Shown in pieces: positions 36,288 through 44,351 of a stretch of 64,000 nt of DNA. Each line of letters starts with the position of its first letter. The first letter of the stretch is position 1. The stretch is from Pseudomonas sp. S30 (lineage in GTDB: Bacteria; Pseudomonadota; Gammaproteobacteria; Pseudomonadales; Pseudomonadaceae): contig NZ_JACVTO010000012.1 in assembly GCF_016518545.1 (NCBI RefSeq), positions 62,001 through 126,000 on the forward strand, given 5' to 3'. The notes below the pieces were generated by a model. It did not search any database. It was given only the letters and a program-made list of their open reading frames with translations, and was not told the DNA's origin. A program made the position numbers and the translations under genes.

Positions 36288-37226
36288 ATGAGCCCGATGC
36301 CTGCCCAGCGGTACGAGCACGACCCCCAGCGTGAGGCGCTGGAATGGATGGCACTGCTGGCACAGGCCGGTGGCGACGCACAGCGACGCAAGGCCTTCGC
36401 CCAATGGTGCCAGGACCCGGACAACGCCCGGGCGTTCGCCGCCTTGCAGTCGCCGGTACCCGCGCCCCGGCCGGTCGCCCCGCCCCCGCGTCCGCGCCCC
36501 CGACCTGTGGAAATGCGCCGCAGCCCGTGGGGCAAGTGGCTGGCCGCGCTGTTCCTGGCGATGCTGGCGGCGCTGGCCTACCTCTACTGGCCCCTGCTGC
36601 AGCGCCTGGGCAGCGAACTGCACACGGCCCCCGGGGAACGGCGCAGCGTGCGCCTGCCGGACGGCTCGACCCTGCACATGGAAGGCGCGAGCGCGATGAA
36701 CGTGGACCTTCGCGGTCGTACCCGACAGCTGCAGCTGGTTCAGGGGCAGGTGGCGCTGGAGGTCAAGCTGGACGGCCGCGCCCTGGAGATACAGGTGGAC
36801 GATGCCCTGATCCAGGTGTTCGGCACGCGCCTGGCGATCGCTCGATACCCTGATCACGACGAACTGCTGGTGCTCAGCGGCAAGGCGGCGATCAGGCAGG
36901 GCGGCGATTCGCGCCTGCTCTCGGCCGGCGAGCGGGTCGCCTTCGATGCTGCGCGCATCGAGCCAGTCGAAAAAATGACCGACACCGCACTCGCCGCGCT
37001 GCGCAAAGGGCGCTGGTCGGTCCATGACCAGCCGTTGCAGCGGGTACTGGATCGCCTGGCCAGCCCTCGGGGTTTGCGAGTGTGGGTGCTGGACGACCAG
37101 ATCGCCAACCGAGCGATCACCGGCGACTTCGACCAGAACCCCGCCAGCGATGCTCTAGGGAGCTTCATCGCAGACCAGGGGCTGCAAGCGCATGAGCTGT
37201 TCGGGCAGGCGTTGATCGTGCGGTGA
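36288..37226 (+). CDS. Orphan FecR-family regulator
   Basis: 312 aa. Cytoplasmic N-terminus with DUF4880 pattern (REALEWMALLAQAGGDAQRRKAFAQWCQDPDNARAFAAL), a Pro/Arg-rich linker (APRPVAPPPRPRPRPVEMRR), a membrane helix (WLAALFLAMLAALAYLYWPLL, about 85-105), then a periplasmic FecR domain (GERRSVRLPDGSTLHMEGASAMNVDLRG) and a C-terminal DUF4974-like end. No sigma factor or TonB receptor is adjacent, which is unusual; it could partner with proteins elsewhere or be left over after loss of a FecI gene. Confidence 0.82.
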   Translation: MSPMPAQRYEHDPQREALEWMALLAQAGGDAQRRKAFAQWCQDPDNARAFAALQSPVPAPRPVAPPPRPRPRPVEMRRSPWGKWLAALFLAMLAALAYLYWPLLQRLGSELHTAPGERRSVRLPDGSTLHMEGASAMNVDLRGRTRQLQLVQGQVALEVKLDGRALEIQVDDALIQVFGTRLAIARYPDHDELLVLSGKAAIRQGGDSRLLSAGERVAFDAARIEPVEKMTDTALAALRKGRWSVHDQPLQRVLDRLASPRGLRVWVLDDQIANRAITGDFDQNPASDALGSFIADQGLQAHELFGQALIVR

Positions 37227-37281
37227 GCGACCGACGGAGCCTAAGCGTCTGAAACCCCGTAGATTTTTTTTGAGATGAGTG

Positions 37282-37310
37282 TTGACACGAGGGCATCACC
37301 AGAGAATAAT
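37282..37310 (+). promoter_or_regulatory. Promoter of tRNA-Met
   Basis: -35 TTGACA (37282-37287), 17-bp spacer, -10 AATAAT (37305-37310), GC-rich discriminator GCGCGCC, start about 10 bp before the mature tRNA. Confidence 0.75.
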
Positions 37311-37320
37311 GCGCGCCATT

Positions 37321-37397
37321 GGCTACATAGCTCAGTTGGTTAGAGCATAGCATTCATAATGCTGGGGTCCGGGGTTCAAGTCCCTGTGTAGCCACCA
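37321..37397 (+). tRNA. tRNA-Met (anticodon CAT, elongator type)
   Basis: 77 nt with CCA. Acceptor GGCTACA/TGTAGCC (fully paired first position, so not an initiator), anticodon stem TAGCA/TGCTG with loop TTCATAA, T-arm GGGGTTCAAGTCCC. Confidence 0.96.
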
Positions 37398-37403
37398 AAC
37401 CTG

Positions 37404-37434
37404 AAAAGGGCTTACCGCAAGGTAAGCCCTTTTT
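37404..37434 (+). terminator. Rho-independent terminator of tRNA-Met
   Basis: 13-bp stem AAAAGGGCTTACC/GGTAAGCCCTTTT with GCAA tetraloop and T-run. It can also serve the converging lysE gene. Confidence 0.92.
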
Positions 37435-37454
37435 CTTTGCGCGCGCGGTCTAGT

Positions 37455-38072
37455 TCAACGCACCCCCGCCACCGCTACCGCCAACCCCAGGCCGATCAGG
37501 GCCACGCCGATCACCCGGTCCACCAGTCGCTGCCGTTCGATCATCGCCCGGCGCAATCCCGCGCGCGAGAAGAACAGCGCCACCAGGCTGAACCAGGCCC
37601 AGTGAGCCAACGACATGAACGCGCCATAGCCCAGGTTCACCGCCAGCGAACTGCCGGGGGTGACCACCTGGGTATAGGCGCTGATCACGAACAGCATGGT
37701 CTTTGGATTGAGCGCGTTGGTCATAAAGCCCGTGCGCAGCGCGGCCCACACGCCAGCCACCCGCCCCTGGGCGGAATCGTCCAGGCGGATGCGCTGGGTG
37801 TTGGTCAGCGACTTGTAGCCCAGGTAGACCAGATACCCCGCCCCTAACGCCTTCATCACCAGAAACAGCGCGGGGCTGCTCTGGATGATCAGGGCGATGC
37901 CGAACAAGGTGTAGCACACATGCACCTGCACGCCGAGGGCGATACCCACCGCCGCCGCCAGGCCCGCCGGGCGTCCTTGGGCATAGCTGCTGCGGGTGAC
38001 CAGGGCGAAGTCCGCGCCGGGGCTGATGACGGCGAGCACGGTGAACAGGGCGACGGCGAGCAGTTCGGTCAA
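37455..38072 (-). CDS. LysE/RhtB-family amino-acid exporter
   Basis: 205 aa, six membrane segments; ISPGADFALVTRSSYAQGRPAGLAAAVGIALGVQVH is the LysE signature, and GAGYLVYLGYKSL follows. TTG start after a purine-rich site. Divergent from the LysR-type gene at 38214, which is probably its regulator. Substrate unknown (homologues export threonine, homoserine and related amino acids). Confidence 0.9.
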   Translation of the reverse strand: MTELLAVALFTVLAVISPGADFALVTRSSYAQGRPAGLAAAVGIALGVQVHVCYTLFGIALIIQSSPALFLVMKALGAGYLVYLGYKSLTNTQRIRLDDSAQGRVAGVWAALRTGFMTNALNPKTMLFVISAYTQVVTPGSSLAVNLGYGAFMSLAHWAWFSLVALFFSRAGLRRAMIERQRLVDRVIGVALIGLGLAVAVAGVR

Positions 38073-38213
38073 TTGAGGCTACCTCGATCGATGATGAAAC
38101 GTTGCAGATGGACTGAGTATCAGGCACCGCGGGTAGCAACAAAAACGATGTGTCAGCCGGTTATCTGCTAGTTTTCATCACCTGTTTCCCACATGCATGA
38201 CGGACCGCCCACC

Positions 38214-39131
38214 ATGAAGCTTCCCCACCTCGCCGCCCTGCGCTACTTCGACAGCGCCGCCCGTTACGAGAGCTTCGTGGCCGCCGCCGAACATCTGAAC
38301 GTCACCCATGGCGCGGTCAGTCGCCAAGTACGCCTGCTAGAAGAGGGCCTGGGCGTAGCCCTGTTCGAGCGCCGTAATCGCGCGGTCTTCCTCACCGCTG
38401 CCGGCCGCACGCTGTTCGACACCACCCAGACGCTCTTCGAGCAACTGGCCACCACCGTGCAGCGCCTGCAACGACCGCAGCATGACGACATCCTGGTGTT
38501 GTCCTGCGAGCCGACGCTGGCCATGCGCTGGCTGATCCCGCGCCTGCCTGATTTCCACGCCCACCACCCGGACCTGCACCTGCACCTGGTCACGGCAGGC
38601 GGGCCGGTGGACTTCGCCCGCGGCGGTGTCGACCTGGCCCTCAGGCGCGATGACTTCCATTGGGACGGCGCCCTGCACAGCCGCAAGCTGTGCGACGAGT
38701 GGATCGGCCCGGTGGGCGCCTCACCTGCCTCGCGCACCCTCGACGGCCAGCGCCTGCTGCACAGCGCCACCCGCCCCTCGGCCTGGGGTGCGTGGCTGCG
38801 GCTGAGCGGCGAGCAGGCCACAGGAGCGGTACGTGGCGACTACCAGCATTTCTACCTGTCGATCCAGGCCGCCAGCGCCGGGCTCGGCCTGGCCATGGCC
38901 TCGGCGCTGATGGTTCGCGACGACCTGGACAACGGCCAACTGCAGGCGCCCTGGGGCTTCCTGCGCGACGGCTCGGCCTATCACCTGCTCAGCCCGCTGC
39001 CGCTGGACGACGGTGGCAAGCGTCAGCGCTTCGCCGACTGGGTGGCGCGGCACTGCCGTGCGAGCCTGGCTCAGTGTGGGCTGGCACAGAACGACGAGCC
39101 CGCGCCACCGTCGGCACCCCAGGTGCGGTAG
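38214..39131 (+). CDS. LysR-family transcriptional regulator (GcvA-like)
   Basis: 305 aa. N-terminal helix-turn-helix (LPHLAALRYFDSAARYESFVAAAEHLNVTHGAVSRQVRLLEEGLGVALFERRNRAVFLTAAG), then an effector-binding domain. The start MKLPHLAALRYF is the usual GcvA-type N-terminus. Divergent from the LysE exporter; the 141-bp gap should hold both promoters. Its 3' end overlaps the converging peptidase gene by 61 bp. Confidence 0.92.
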   Translation: MKLPHLAALRYFDSAARYESFVAAAEHLNVTHGAVSRQVRLLEEGLGVALFERRNRAVFLTAAGRTLFDTTQTLFEQLATTVQRLQRPQHDDILVLSCEPTLAMRWLIPRLPDFHAHHPDLHLHLVTAGGPVDFARGGVDLALRRDDFHWDGALHSRKLCDEWIGPVGASPASRTLDGQRLLHSATRPSAWGAWLRLSGEQATGAVRGDYQHFYLSIQAASAGLGLAMASALMVRDDLDNGQLQAPWGFLRDGSAYHLLSPLPLDDGGKRQRFADWVARHCRASLAQCGLAQNDEPAPPSAPQVR

Positions 39132-39655
39132 CCCGCCGTGTCCAGGTGGATACGGCCCGAGGGATATCGCCCAGGGCCCATGTTCCAGGCCCTGCCATGC
39201 TGCTGCCAGAAGGCGCACAACGGGTTAGGGTCCGCCCAGTCCGGTAGTACCAAGTCGACCGCGAAGGCGCGGGTGTGGGCGCTGCCCACGGCGCCACCCG
39301 CACAGGCGTTGAGCGCCGGATCGCGGTAGGCCGACAGCACCTCGAAAGGCCCCAGGATGCCCTGCTGCTTCAAGGTGAGCAGCAGCGCCAGGGTCGAGCG
39401 CACCGCGGGCCACTGGGCAGCGGGCGGCACGGCATAAGGGGCTGCGCGACACAGTCGCCAGTCCGAGGCCGAGCGCAGCAGCTGGTGGATCGGCACCACG
39501 CCGTACAGCCGCGCCTGCACCAGCATCTGGCGAAACGGCCCGGTCGGGTGATCGCCTGCCCACAGGGCGAACGACCGTTGATCACGGGACTCGGCGCAGG
39601 CCGTGCCGACACCGGCCAACAAAATGGCAAAAAGCCATGTATTGCGACTGTTCAT
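39071..39655 (-). CDS. Secreted M15-type (D-Ala-D-Ala carboxypeptidase-like) peptidase
   Basis: 194 aa with signal peptide (MNSRNTWLFAILLAGVGTACAES, cut after CA). Zinc-site pattern of M15 peptidases: FEVLSAYRDPALNACAGGAVGSAHTRAFAVDLVLP (first His and Asp) and SGRIHLDTAGYRTWG (second His). Acts on peptidoglycan in the periplasm. Its last 61 bp are antisense to the LysR gene. Confidence 0.82.
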   Translation of the reverse strand: MNSRNTWLFAILLAGVGTACAESRDQRSFALWAGDHPTGPFRQMLVQARLYGVVPIHQLLRSASDWRLCRAAPYAVPPAAQWPAVRSTLALLLTLKQQGILGPFEVLSAYRDPALNACAGGAVGSAHTRAFAVDLVLPDWADPNPLCAFWQQHGRAWNMGPGRYPSGRIHLDTAGYRTWGADGGAGSSFCASPH

Positions 39656-39720
39656 CTCCCCGTCCCTTGTTCCAGTATGAGCGGCCGCCGCCCCTGGCGG
39701 CCCATAACAAGGAGTTAAGC

Positions 39721-40878
39721 ATGCATAAGCTGGCTGCACCGACACTGGCCGCCCTGGCCTTCAGCGGCCTGGTCCAGGCCGACGCGCGAATCGACCTGGG
39801 CGATACGCAACGGGTCACGCGCCTGTTCGCCTTCCCCAACAATTGCCATGTCATCTGCTACCGCGACTGGACGCTGGAGCAGACCGTGGAGCATTACCTG
39901 ACCCAGAGCGTGCGCCGCGACGGCTACGCCACTGCCCAGGTGAAGATCACCCGCGACGACGACCACGTGCAGGCGCTGATCAGCGAAGTGCCCGCCAGCT
40001 ACGCCGAGCCGCTGCGCCAACTGCTCGACAGCGGCGAGCTGGCCTACCAGGGCGCCACCCGCTTGAACAAAGACGGCAAATGGTCCTATGACTGGTACCT
40101 GTTCCTGCCGCTGGGCATGGCCCTGGAGAATCGCCGCAGCATCGAGCTGCTGCACTTCCCGCCGGACTACTCCCTGACCCAGGCCCAGGACTACCTGCGC
40201 TCCAGTACCACCGACCGTTGGGCGCAGCTGCTGACCTTCAACGGCGTCGACGCCAGCCAGACACCGGCCTACCAGACCATCGTCGACATCGCGCCCATCG
40301 CCGCGCCCGCCAGCGCCGGCAAGACACTGGAAGGCACCTACGGCTACTTCAGCGACTACCAGACGCGCATGGTGAAACAGATGACCCTGCCTTCGGACAC
40401 CCAGTCACTGCCGATGGTGGCCTTCGGCGCGCCGGTGCGCAGCTGGATCCAGCAGCAGTACGGGCCGAAGGTGGATGTGCTGGGCCTGGTCAGCATCAGC
40501 CCGCAGGCCGGTCGCCAGGTACCGGTGCTGGGCGCCAACCACCCCAGCGCGATCTGGTACGCGGCGGACAAGAACAACACCGGGGGCGATCAGGACAAGG
40601 CCGACGCCGCGGGCCTGAAGATGATGGGCCAGGACCTTACCGCTGCCTGCTGGCAGGCGGGCATGGGCCGCAATCCCCAGGCCGATGGCACGCTGACGCT
40701 CCAGGCCTGCGCGAACAAATGGCAGGTGACCCAGAAAAAGCAGACCTGCGAGCTGTTCTTCCGCACCATCCGCGACTACACGCCCGAGCAGGCCGCCGCC
40801 AAGTGCAACACCGCCAGCACGACCCGCAGCCTGCGCGACCTGCGCGCGCCACTGGAGGTCGAACCGCCGGCGATCTGA
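39721..40878 (+). CDS. Secreted protein of unknown function
   Basis: 385 aa. Signal peptide MHKLAAPTLAALAFSGLVQADA (cut near 20). No family recognised. The segment NNCHVICYRDWTLEQTVEHYLTQSVRRDGYATAQVKITRDDDHVQALI and paired cysteines (NCHVIC; CWQAG; QACANKW; QTCELFF; AKCNT) suggest a disulphide-stabilised periplasmic protein. Divergent from the M15 peptidase with a 65-bp gap. Found as a single gene; no operon partner. Confidence 0.75.
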   Translation: MHKLAAPTLAALAFSGLVQADARIDLGDTQRVTRLFAFPNNCHVICYRDWTLEQTVEHYLTQSVRRDGYATAQVKITRDDDHVQALISEVPASYAEPLRQLLDSGELAYQGATRLNKDGKWSYDWYLFLPLGMALENRRSIELLHFPPDYSLTQAQDYLRSSTTDRWAQLLTFNGVDASQTPAYQTIVDIAPIAAPASAGKTLEGTYGYFSDYQTRMVKQMTLPSDTQSLPMVAFGAPVRSWIQQQYGPKVDVLGLVSISPQAGRQVPVLGANHPSAIWYAADKNNTGGDQDKADAAGLKMMGQDLTAACWQAGMGRNPQADGTLTLQACANKWQVTQKKQTCELFFRTIRDYTPEQAAAKCNTASTTRSLRDLRAPLEVEPPAI

Positions 40879-40885
40879 CGGCCGT

Positions 40886-41341
40886 TCAGTCCTCGAACAG
40901 GGTGCAGGCCATCACCAGGGCGTCTTCACGCCCGCCGGCCGCCGGGTAGTAATCCCGGCGCCGGCCGATTTCGTTGAAGCCGAAGCGCTCGTACAAGCGA
41001 TAGGCCGACTGGTTGCTGGCGCGCACTTCCAGGAAGCACTCCCGGCCGTTGAGCTGCCAGGCCCGCGCCATCAGGTGGCCCAGCAGCCGCAGGCCCAGGC
41101 CACGCCCCTGGTTTTCCGGCTTGACGGTGATGTTGAGCAGGTGGGCTTCGTCGATGATCACGTTGATCACGCCATGGCCCACCTGCTGCTGGCCGTCGAA
41201 CATCAGCCAGACCTCGTAGGACTTCAGCGCATCGAGAAAGATGCCGCGGGTCCAGGGATGACTGAAGGCGGCATATTCGATCTTCAGTACGCTATCCAGA
41301 TCCGCCTCGGTCATGGGGCGGAAACTGATCGAGTCACTCAT
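40886..41341 (-). CDS. rimI: Ribosomal protein S18-alanine N-acetyltransferase
   Basis: 151 aa GNAT enzyme. FRPMTEADLDSVLKIEYAAFSHPWTRGIFLDAL at the start, acetyl-CoA loop VKPENQGRGLGLRLLGHLM, then ECFLEVRASNQSAYRLYERFGFNEIGRRRDYYPAAGGREDALVM. Acetylates the N-terminal Ala of S18. Coupled (ATGA) to the upstream psi candidate. Confidence 0.94.
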   Translation of the reverse strand: MSDSISFRPMTEADLDSVLKIEYAAFSHPWTRGIFLDALKSYEVWLMFDGQQQVGHGVINVIIDEAHLLNITVKPENQGRGLGLRLLGHLMARAWQLNGRECFLEVRASNQSAYRLYERFGFNEIGRRRDYYPAAGGREDALVMACTLFED

Positions 41342-42147
41342 TCGACAGGCTTCCAGCGCGCCATCAGCTGGCGCATGGCTTTCCAGACGTGCGCCTTGCG
41401 CTGCGGCTCGTCCATCAACGATTCAAGACCGGGCAATGCCCAGACGTCACCCAGCCCCTGGACCGCCAGCACCTGGCCATAGACTTGGTCGTCGGCGTCG
41501 GCGGCGAAGCGCACGGCAGGCAGGCCGACCAGCCACAGGCAGGCGCAGGGGCTTTCTTCCAGGCGCGCCTGAACGAAGCCCTGAACGAAGTCCCGGGCCG
41601 CCTCCGGCCCTTGGTCCATGTTGCCGCGCAGGAACAGCGGCCAGCGCACCGGCTCGCCGATGATCTGCGGCGCGTCGGGCAAACCGGCTGCGCGCAGCAT
41701 GTCCTTGAGCAGCAGGTAGGACGGGTCGCGGCTCTGGAACGGCTGGCCGGTGGCCAGTTCGACCAGCAGCAGGCAGCGGCCGGCGCGCAGCAGTTGCAGG
41801 GCGAAGCGCGGTGGCGGTGTCGGTACCGGACGCGCCGGCCGGGACGCCTGCGCCTCGACATCCACGGTGCTGGCCGGTGCCTTGGGCGCAGTGCCTGGGC
41901 GCGGGATCTCGATCTTCGGTCGCTCGGCCTGGCGTGCCTCGACTTGACGAACCTGGCCGGCGACCGGCATCACCGGCGCGTGGGCCTGGGCAACCGGCGC
42001 CGCGTCGAACTCAGGCGCTTGCAGCGGTGCCACCGGCAGCAGCAGCTCGGGCCTGGAAGGCGCGGCGAACGGCAGTTCGGCACGCGGCAGCCAGTGCACC
42101 ACTTGCATGGCGGACAGGTAGGCGCGGCGGCGAGGCTCGGTCAACAC
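41338..42147 (-). CDS. Probable DNA polymerase III psi subunit (HolD analogue)
   Basis: 269 aa, GTG start, directly upstream of and overlapping rimI, the same place holD has in E. coli. N-terminus TEPRRRAYLSAMQVVHWLPRAELPF resembles the clamp-loader-binding peptide of psi (RRDWQLQQLGITQWSLRR); the C-terminal 110 residues follow the psi pattern LRAAGLP..., CLWLVGLPAV..., VYGQVLAVQGLGDVWALPGLESLMDEPQRKAHVWKAM. A long Ala/Pro-rich linker (about 45-100) separates the two, making it twice the length of E. coli psi. Would link the clamp loader with chi and SSB. The Pseudomonas gene at this locus (PA4679) was, as I recall, identified as psi; databases often still call it hypothetical. Confidence 0.65.
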   Translation of the reverse strand: MLTEPRRRAYLSAMQVVHWLPRAELPFAAPSRPELLLPVAPLQAPEFDAAPVAQAHAPVMPVAGQVRQVEARQAERPKIEIPRPGTAPKAPASTVDVEAQASRPARPVPTPPPRFALQLLRAGRCLLLVELATGQPFQSRDPSYLLLKDMLRAAGLPDAPQIIGEPVRWPLFLRGNMDQGPEAARDFVQGFVQARLEESPCACLWLVGLPAVRFAADADDQVYGQVLAVQGLGDVWALPGLESLMDEPQRKAHVWKAMRQLMARWKPVE

Positions 42148-42367
42148 GGCTCGAGGTTCCGGGGTCTGTTCGGGTCGGGCATTCTAACGCCGTTGGCGCT
42201 GTCGCGGCGCATCGACCGGGCGGAAATTTGCGCAGCGCCCATGGCCTGGCGCCGCGAACGCGTGGCATGGCCAGGTGATTGCCGCAATTCCCGGACCAAG
42301 GGGTGAAATCCCACCGGCCTGATGCAGTACAATCGCCGCTTTTATTTGGCAACGAGTCGACCCGCCA

Positions 42368-43654
42368 ATGATCGAACCCAAGCGCGTCCTGCGCGCCCTC
42401 GCCGAACACTGGGCGCTGATCGAGCCGCTGTGCGAGCGCTTCGACCAGGGCACCCTGAGCCTGGTCGAGCTGCGCCAGCAACTGGCTCGCCAGCAGGTGG
42501 AAAGCACGGCGCAGGACATCACCCAGCTGCTCGACGTGTGGATCCGCCTGGACATTCTGGTCCCGGTGGCGAAAAGCCCCAACCGTTTCGAACTCAACGC
42601 CCAGATCCACGACTTCCTCGCCTACCTGCGCCGCGAGCACCGGCTGGGCCTGTGCCTGGAGATCGAGGCCTACCTGCGCCATCTCGAACGCCTGGCCGGA
42701 CACATCCAGGACGCCTTCGACAACCGCGACAGCGATGACCTGGCGCGCCAGCTGCGCCTGCTCGACATGCGCGTGCGCGATGTGCTGAAAAAACTCGACA
42801 ACGACGAGCAGGCACTGGTGGCCGTGGCCGAGCGGGCCAAGACCAGCAACCGGCAGATCCCCTTGCGCCAGCGCTACGCCGAAGTGCTGGCGACCTGGGA
42901 CGAGTACGTCGAGCCGATGATCCAGCTGGTCAACGCCGACGGCGCCTTCGAGCAGGGCGTGCGCAAGGTCGAGACCGTGCTGTTGCGCCTGCTGGGCGAG
43001 CAGGCACGGCTGGGCCACCTGGTGGACGACGACATGCTGCTGCGTACCCACGCGCGCATCCTGGAAATGCAGACCAGCGCCCAGCTGACCCTGCGCCACG
43101 CGCGCGAGCTGCTGTTGCCGCTGCGTGAGGAAGCGCGTCGGCACAACGCCGTGACCCGCGGCGCGGCACTGGCCCTGTCGGTGATCCGCAAGAAGGGCCT
43201 GGACGCCGTGCCGCAAGCCGCCATGCCGCTGTTCACCCGCCCGCAGAGCACCTTCCTCGGCAGCGCCAGCCAGGTCGAGGTCTACGTCTATGCGTTGGCG
43301 CGCTTCGAGCCCAAGCCGGCGCGCTTTCCCAAGGCGCACAAGACCGACAAAGGCCCGGCGCCGCGCGCTCCGCGTACGGTCAAGGAAATGCTCGAACGCT
43401 GCGAAGACGCCCTGCCGCTGCCGGACCTCATGGTCTGGCTGCTGGAGCAGGAGCCCGAAGGCGCCACCGACGAACTGCTGTACTGGTTCTCGCGCCTCTC
43501 CCGCGAGAAGCGCTTCAGCCGCGAGCGCCTCGACCGCCAGGACTACCACACCCGCGAACACCGGGTCAGCCTGCGCTCCTTCGCCCTGACCTCCAGCCGC
43601 GAGCAACCGCCGGCAGCCACCGATTCCACCGCGAGCCCCGCCCATGCATCTTGA
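42368..43654 (+). CDS. mksF: MksF, kleisin of the MksBEF condensin
   Basis: 428 aa. N-terminal winged-helix-like domain (PKRVLRALAEHWALIEPLCERFDQGTLSLVELRQQL), helical middle, and a C-terminal winged helix (KEMLERCEDALPLPDLMVWLLEQEPEGATDELLYWFSRLS). Bridges the MksB heads. Overlaps mksE by 11 nt; first of three coupled genes. Confidence 0.9.
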   Translation: MIEPKRVLRALAEHWALIEPLCERFDQGTLSLVELRQQLARQQVESTAQDITQLLDVWIRLDILVPVAKSPNRFELNAQIHDFLAYLRREHRLGLCLEIEAYLRHLERLAGHIQDAFDNRDSDDLARQLRLLDMRVRDVLKKLDNDEQALVAVAERAKTSNRQIPLRQRYAEVLATWDEYVEPMIQLVNADGAFEQGVRKVETVLLRLLGEQARLGHLVDDDMLLRTHARILEMQTSAQLTLRHARELLLPLREEARRHNAVTRGAALALSVIRKKGLDAVPQAAMPLFTRPQSTFLGSASQVEVYVYALARFEPKPARFPKAHKTDKGPAPRAPRTVKEMLERCEDALPLPDLMVWLLEQEPEGATDELLYWFSRLSREKRFSRERLDRQDYHTREHRVSLRSFALTSSREQPPAATDSTASPAHAS

Positions 43655-44351
43655 TCTTTCCGAACTGTCCCAGCTCGCGCCGATCTTCCGCGAGCTGTTC
43701 AAGGGCTTTCACATCAGCCGCCGCGACCCGGAGCTGTACGCCCAATTGTCGAACTGCCAGGACACCTACCGTACCTTGTTCAAGGCCCTGGGCTTCGAAC
43801 TGGTGTGCGATACCCGCGGCTTCTACTACTTCGTCCCCGAGCAGGCTGCCGCGCAGGTCAACAAGACTGCCCAGCGCCTGGCGCTGTTCACCTTCATCCT
43901 GGTCGAGCACCTGGCCGACCAGGGCCGTGACCCCATCGCCGTGCTCGACGGTGGCAGCCTTGGCCGCGACGAGTTGCCTTCGCTGCTGGAGAAATACCGC
44001 GACCTGTTCCTGCAAGCCGAGGTGCAAACCGTCGAGGAGCTGGAAGAAAAGATCCTGCGCCGAATGACGCAACTGGGCTTCGCCTTCGAGGAAGGTGGCA
44101 TATACCGCTTCCTGCCGCCGATGCACCGTTTCCTCGACGTGTGCCTGTCGGTCCAGCAGGACCGCGACCTGGCCGCCACCCTGCACAGCGACCTGCCACT
44201 GCCCACCCCGGTACTGATCGAAGAAGAAAGCCCCGAGCAACTGAACCGCACCGACGACCCGCTGGACCTCACCCCGTTCGAGGGCGACGAGTCCGAGGAA
44301 GACGCCCTGGCCCGTGCCATCGGTGAAGAGCAACAGGAGATCGACGCATGA
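43644..44351 (+). CDS. mksE: MksE, accessory subunit of MksBEF condensin
   Basis: 235 aa, tandem winged-helix MukE-like protein: LDLSELSQLAPIFRELFKGFHISRRDPELYAQLSN, then ALFTFILVEHLADQGRD and RRMTQLGFAFEEGGIYRFLPPMHRFLDVC. Acidic C-terminus. Binds the kleisin. ATGA overlap with mksB. Confidence 0.9.
   Translation: MHLDLSELSQLAPIFRELFKGFHISRRDPELYAQLSNCQDTYRTLFKALGFELVCDTRGFYYFVPEQAAAQVNKTAQRLALFTFILVEHLADQGRDPIAVLDGGSLGRDELPSLLEKYRDLFLQAEVQTVEELEEKILRRMTQLGFAFEEGGIYRFLPPMHRFLDVCLSVQQDRDLAATLHSDLPLPTPVLIEEESPEQLNRTDDPLDLTPFEGDESEEDALARAIGEEQQEIDA

Noticed and set aside
37321..37397. tRNA-Met as an attachment site for an island
   Set aside because: No integrase nearby and no repeat of the tRNA 3' end found downstream; flanking genes look like ordinary chromosome.
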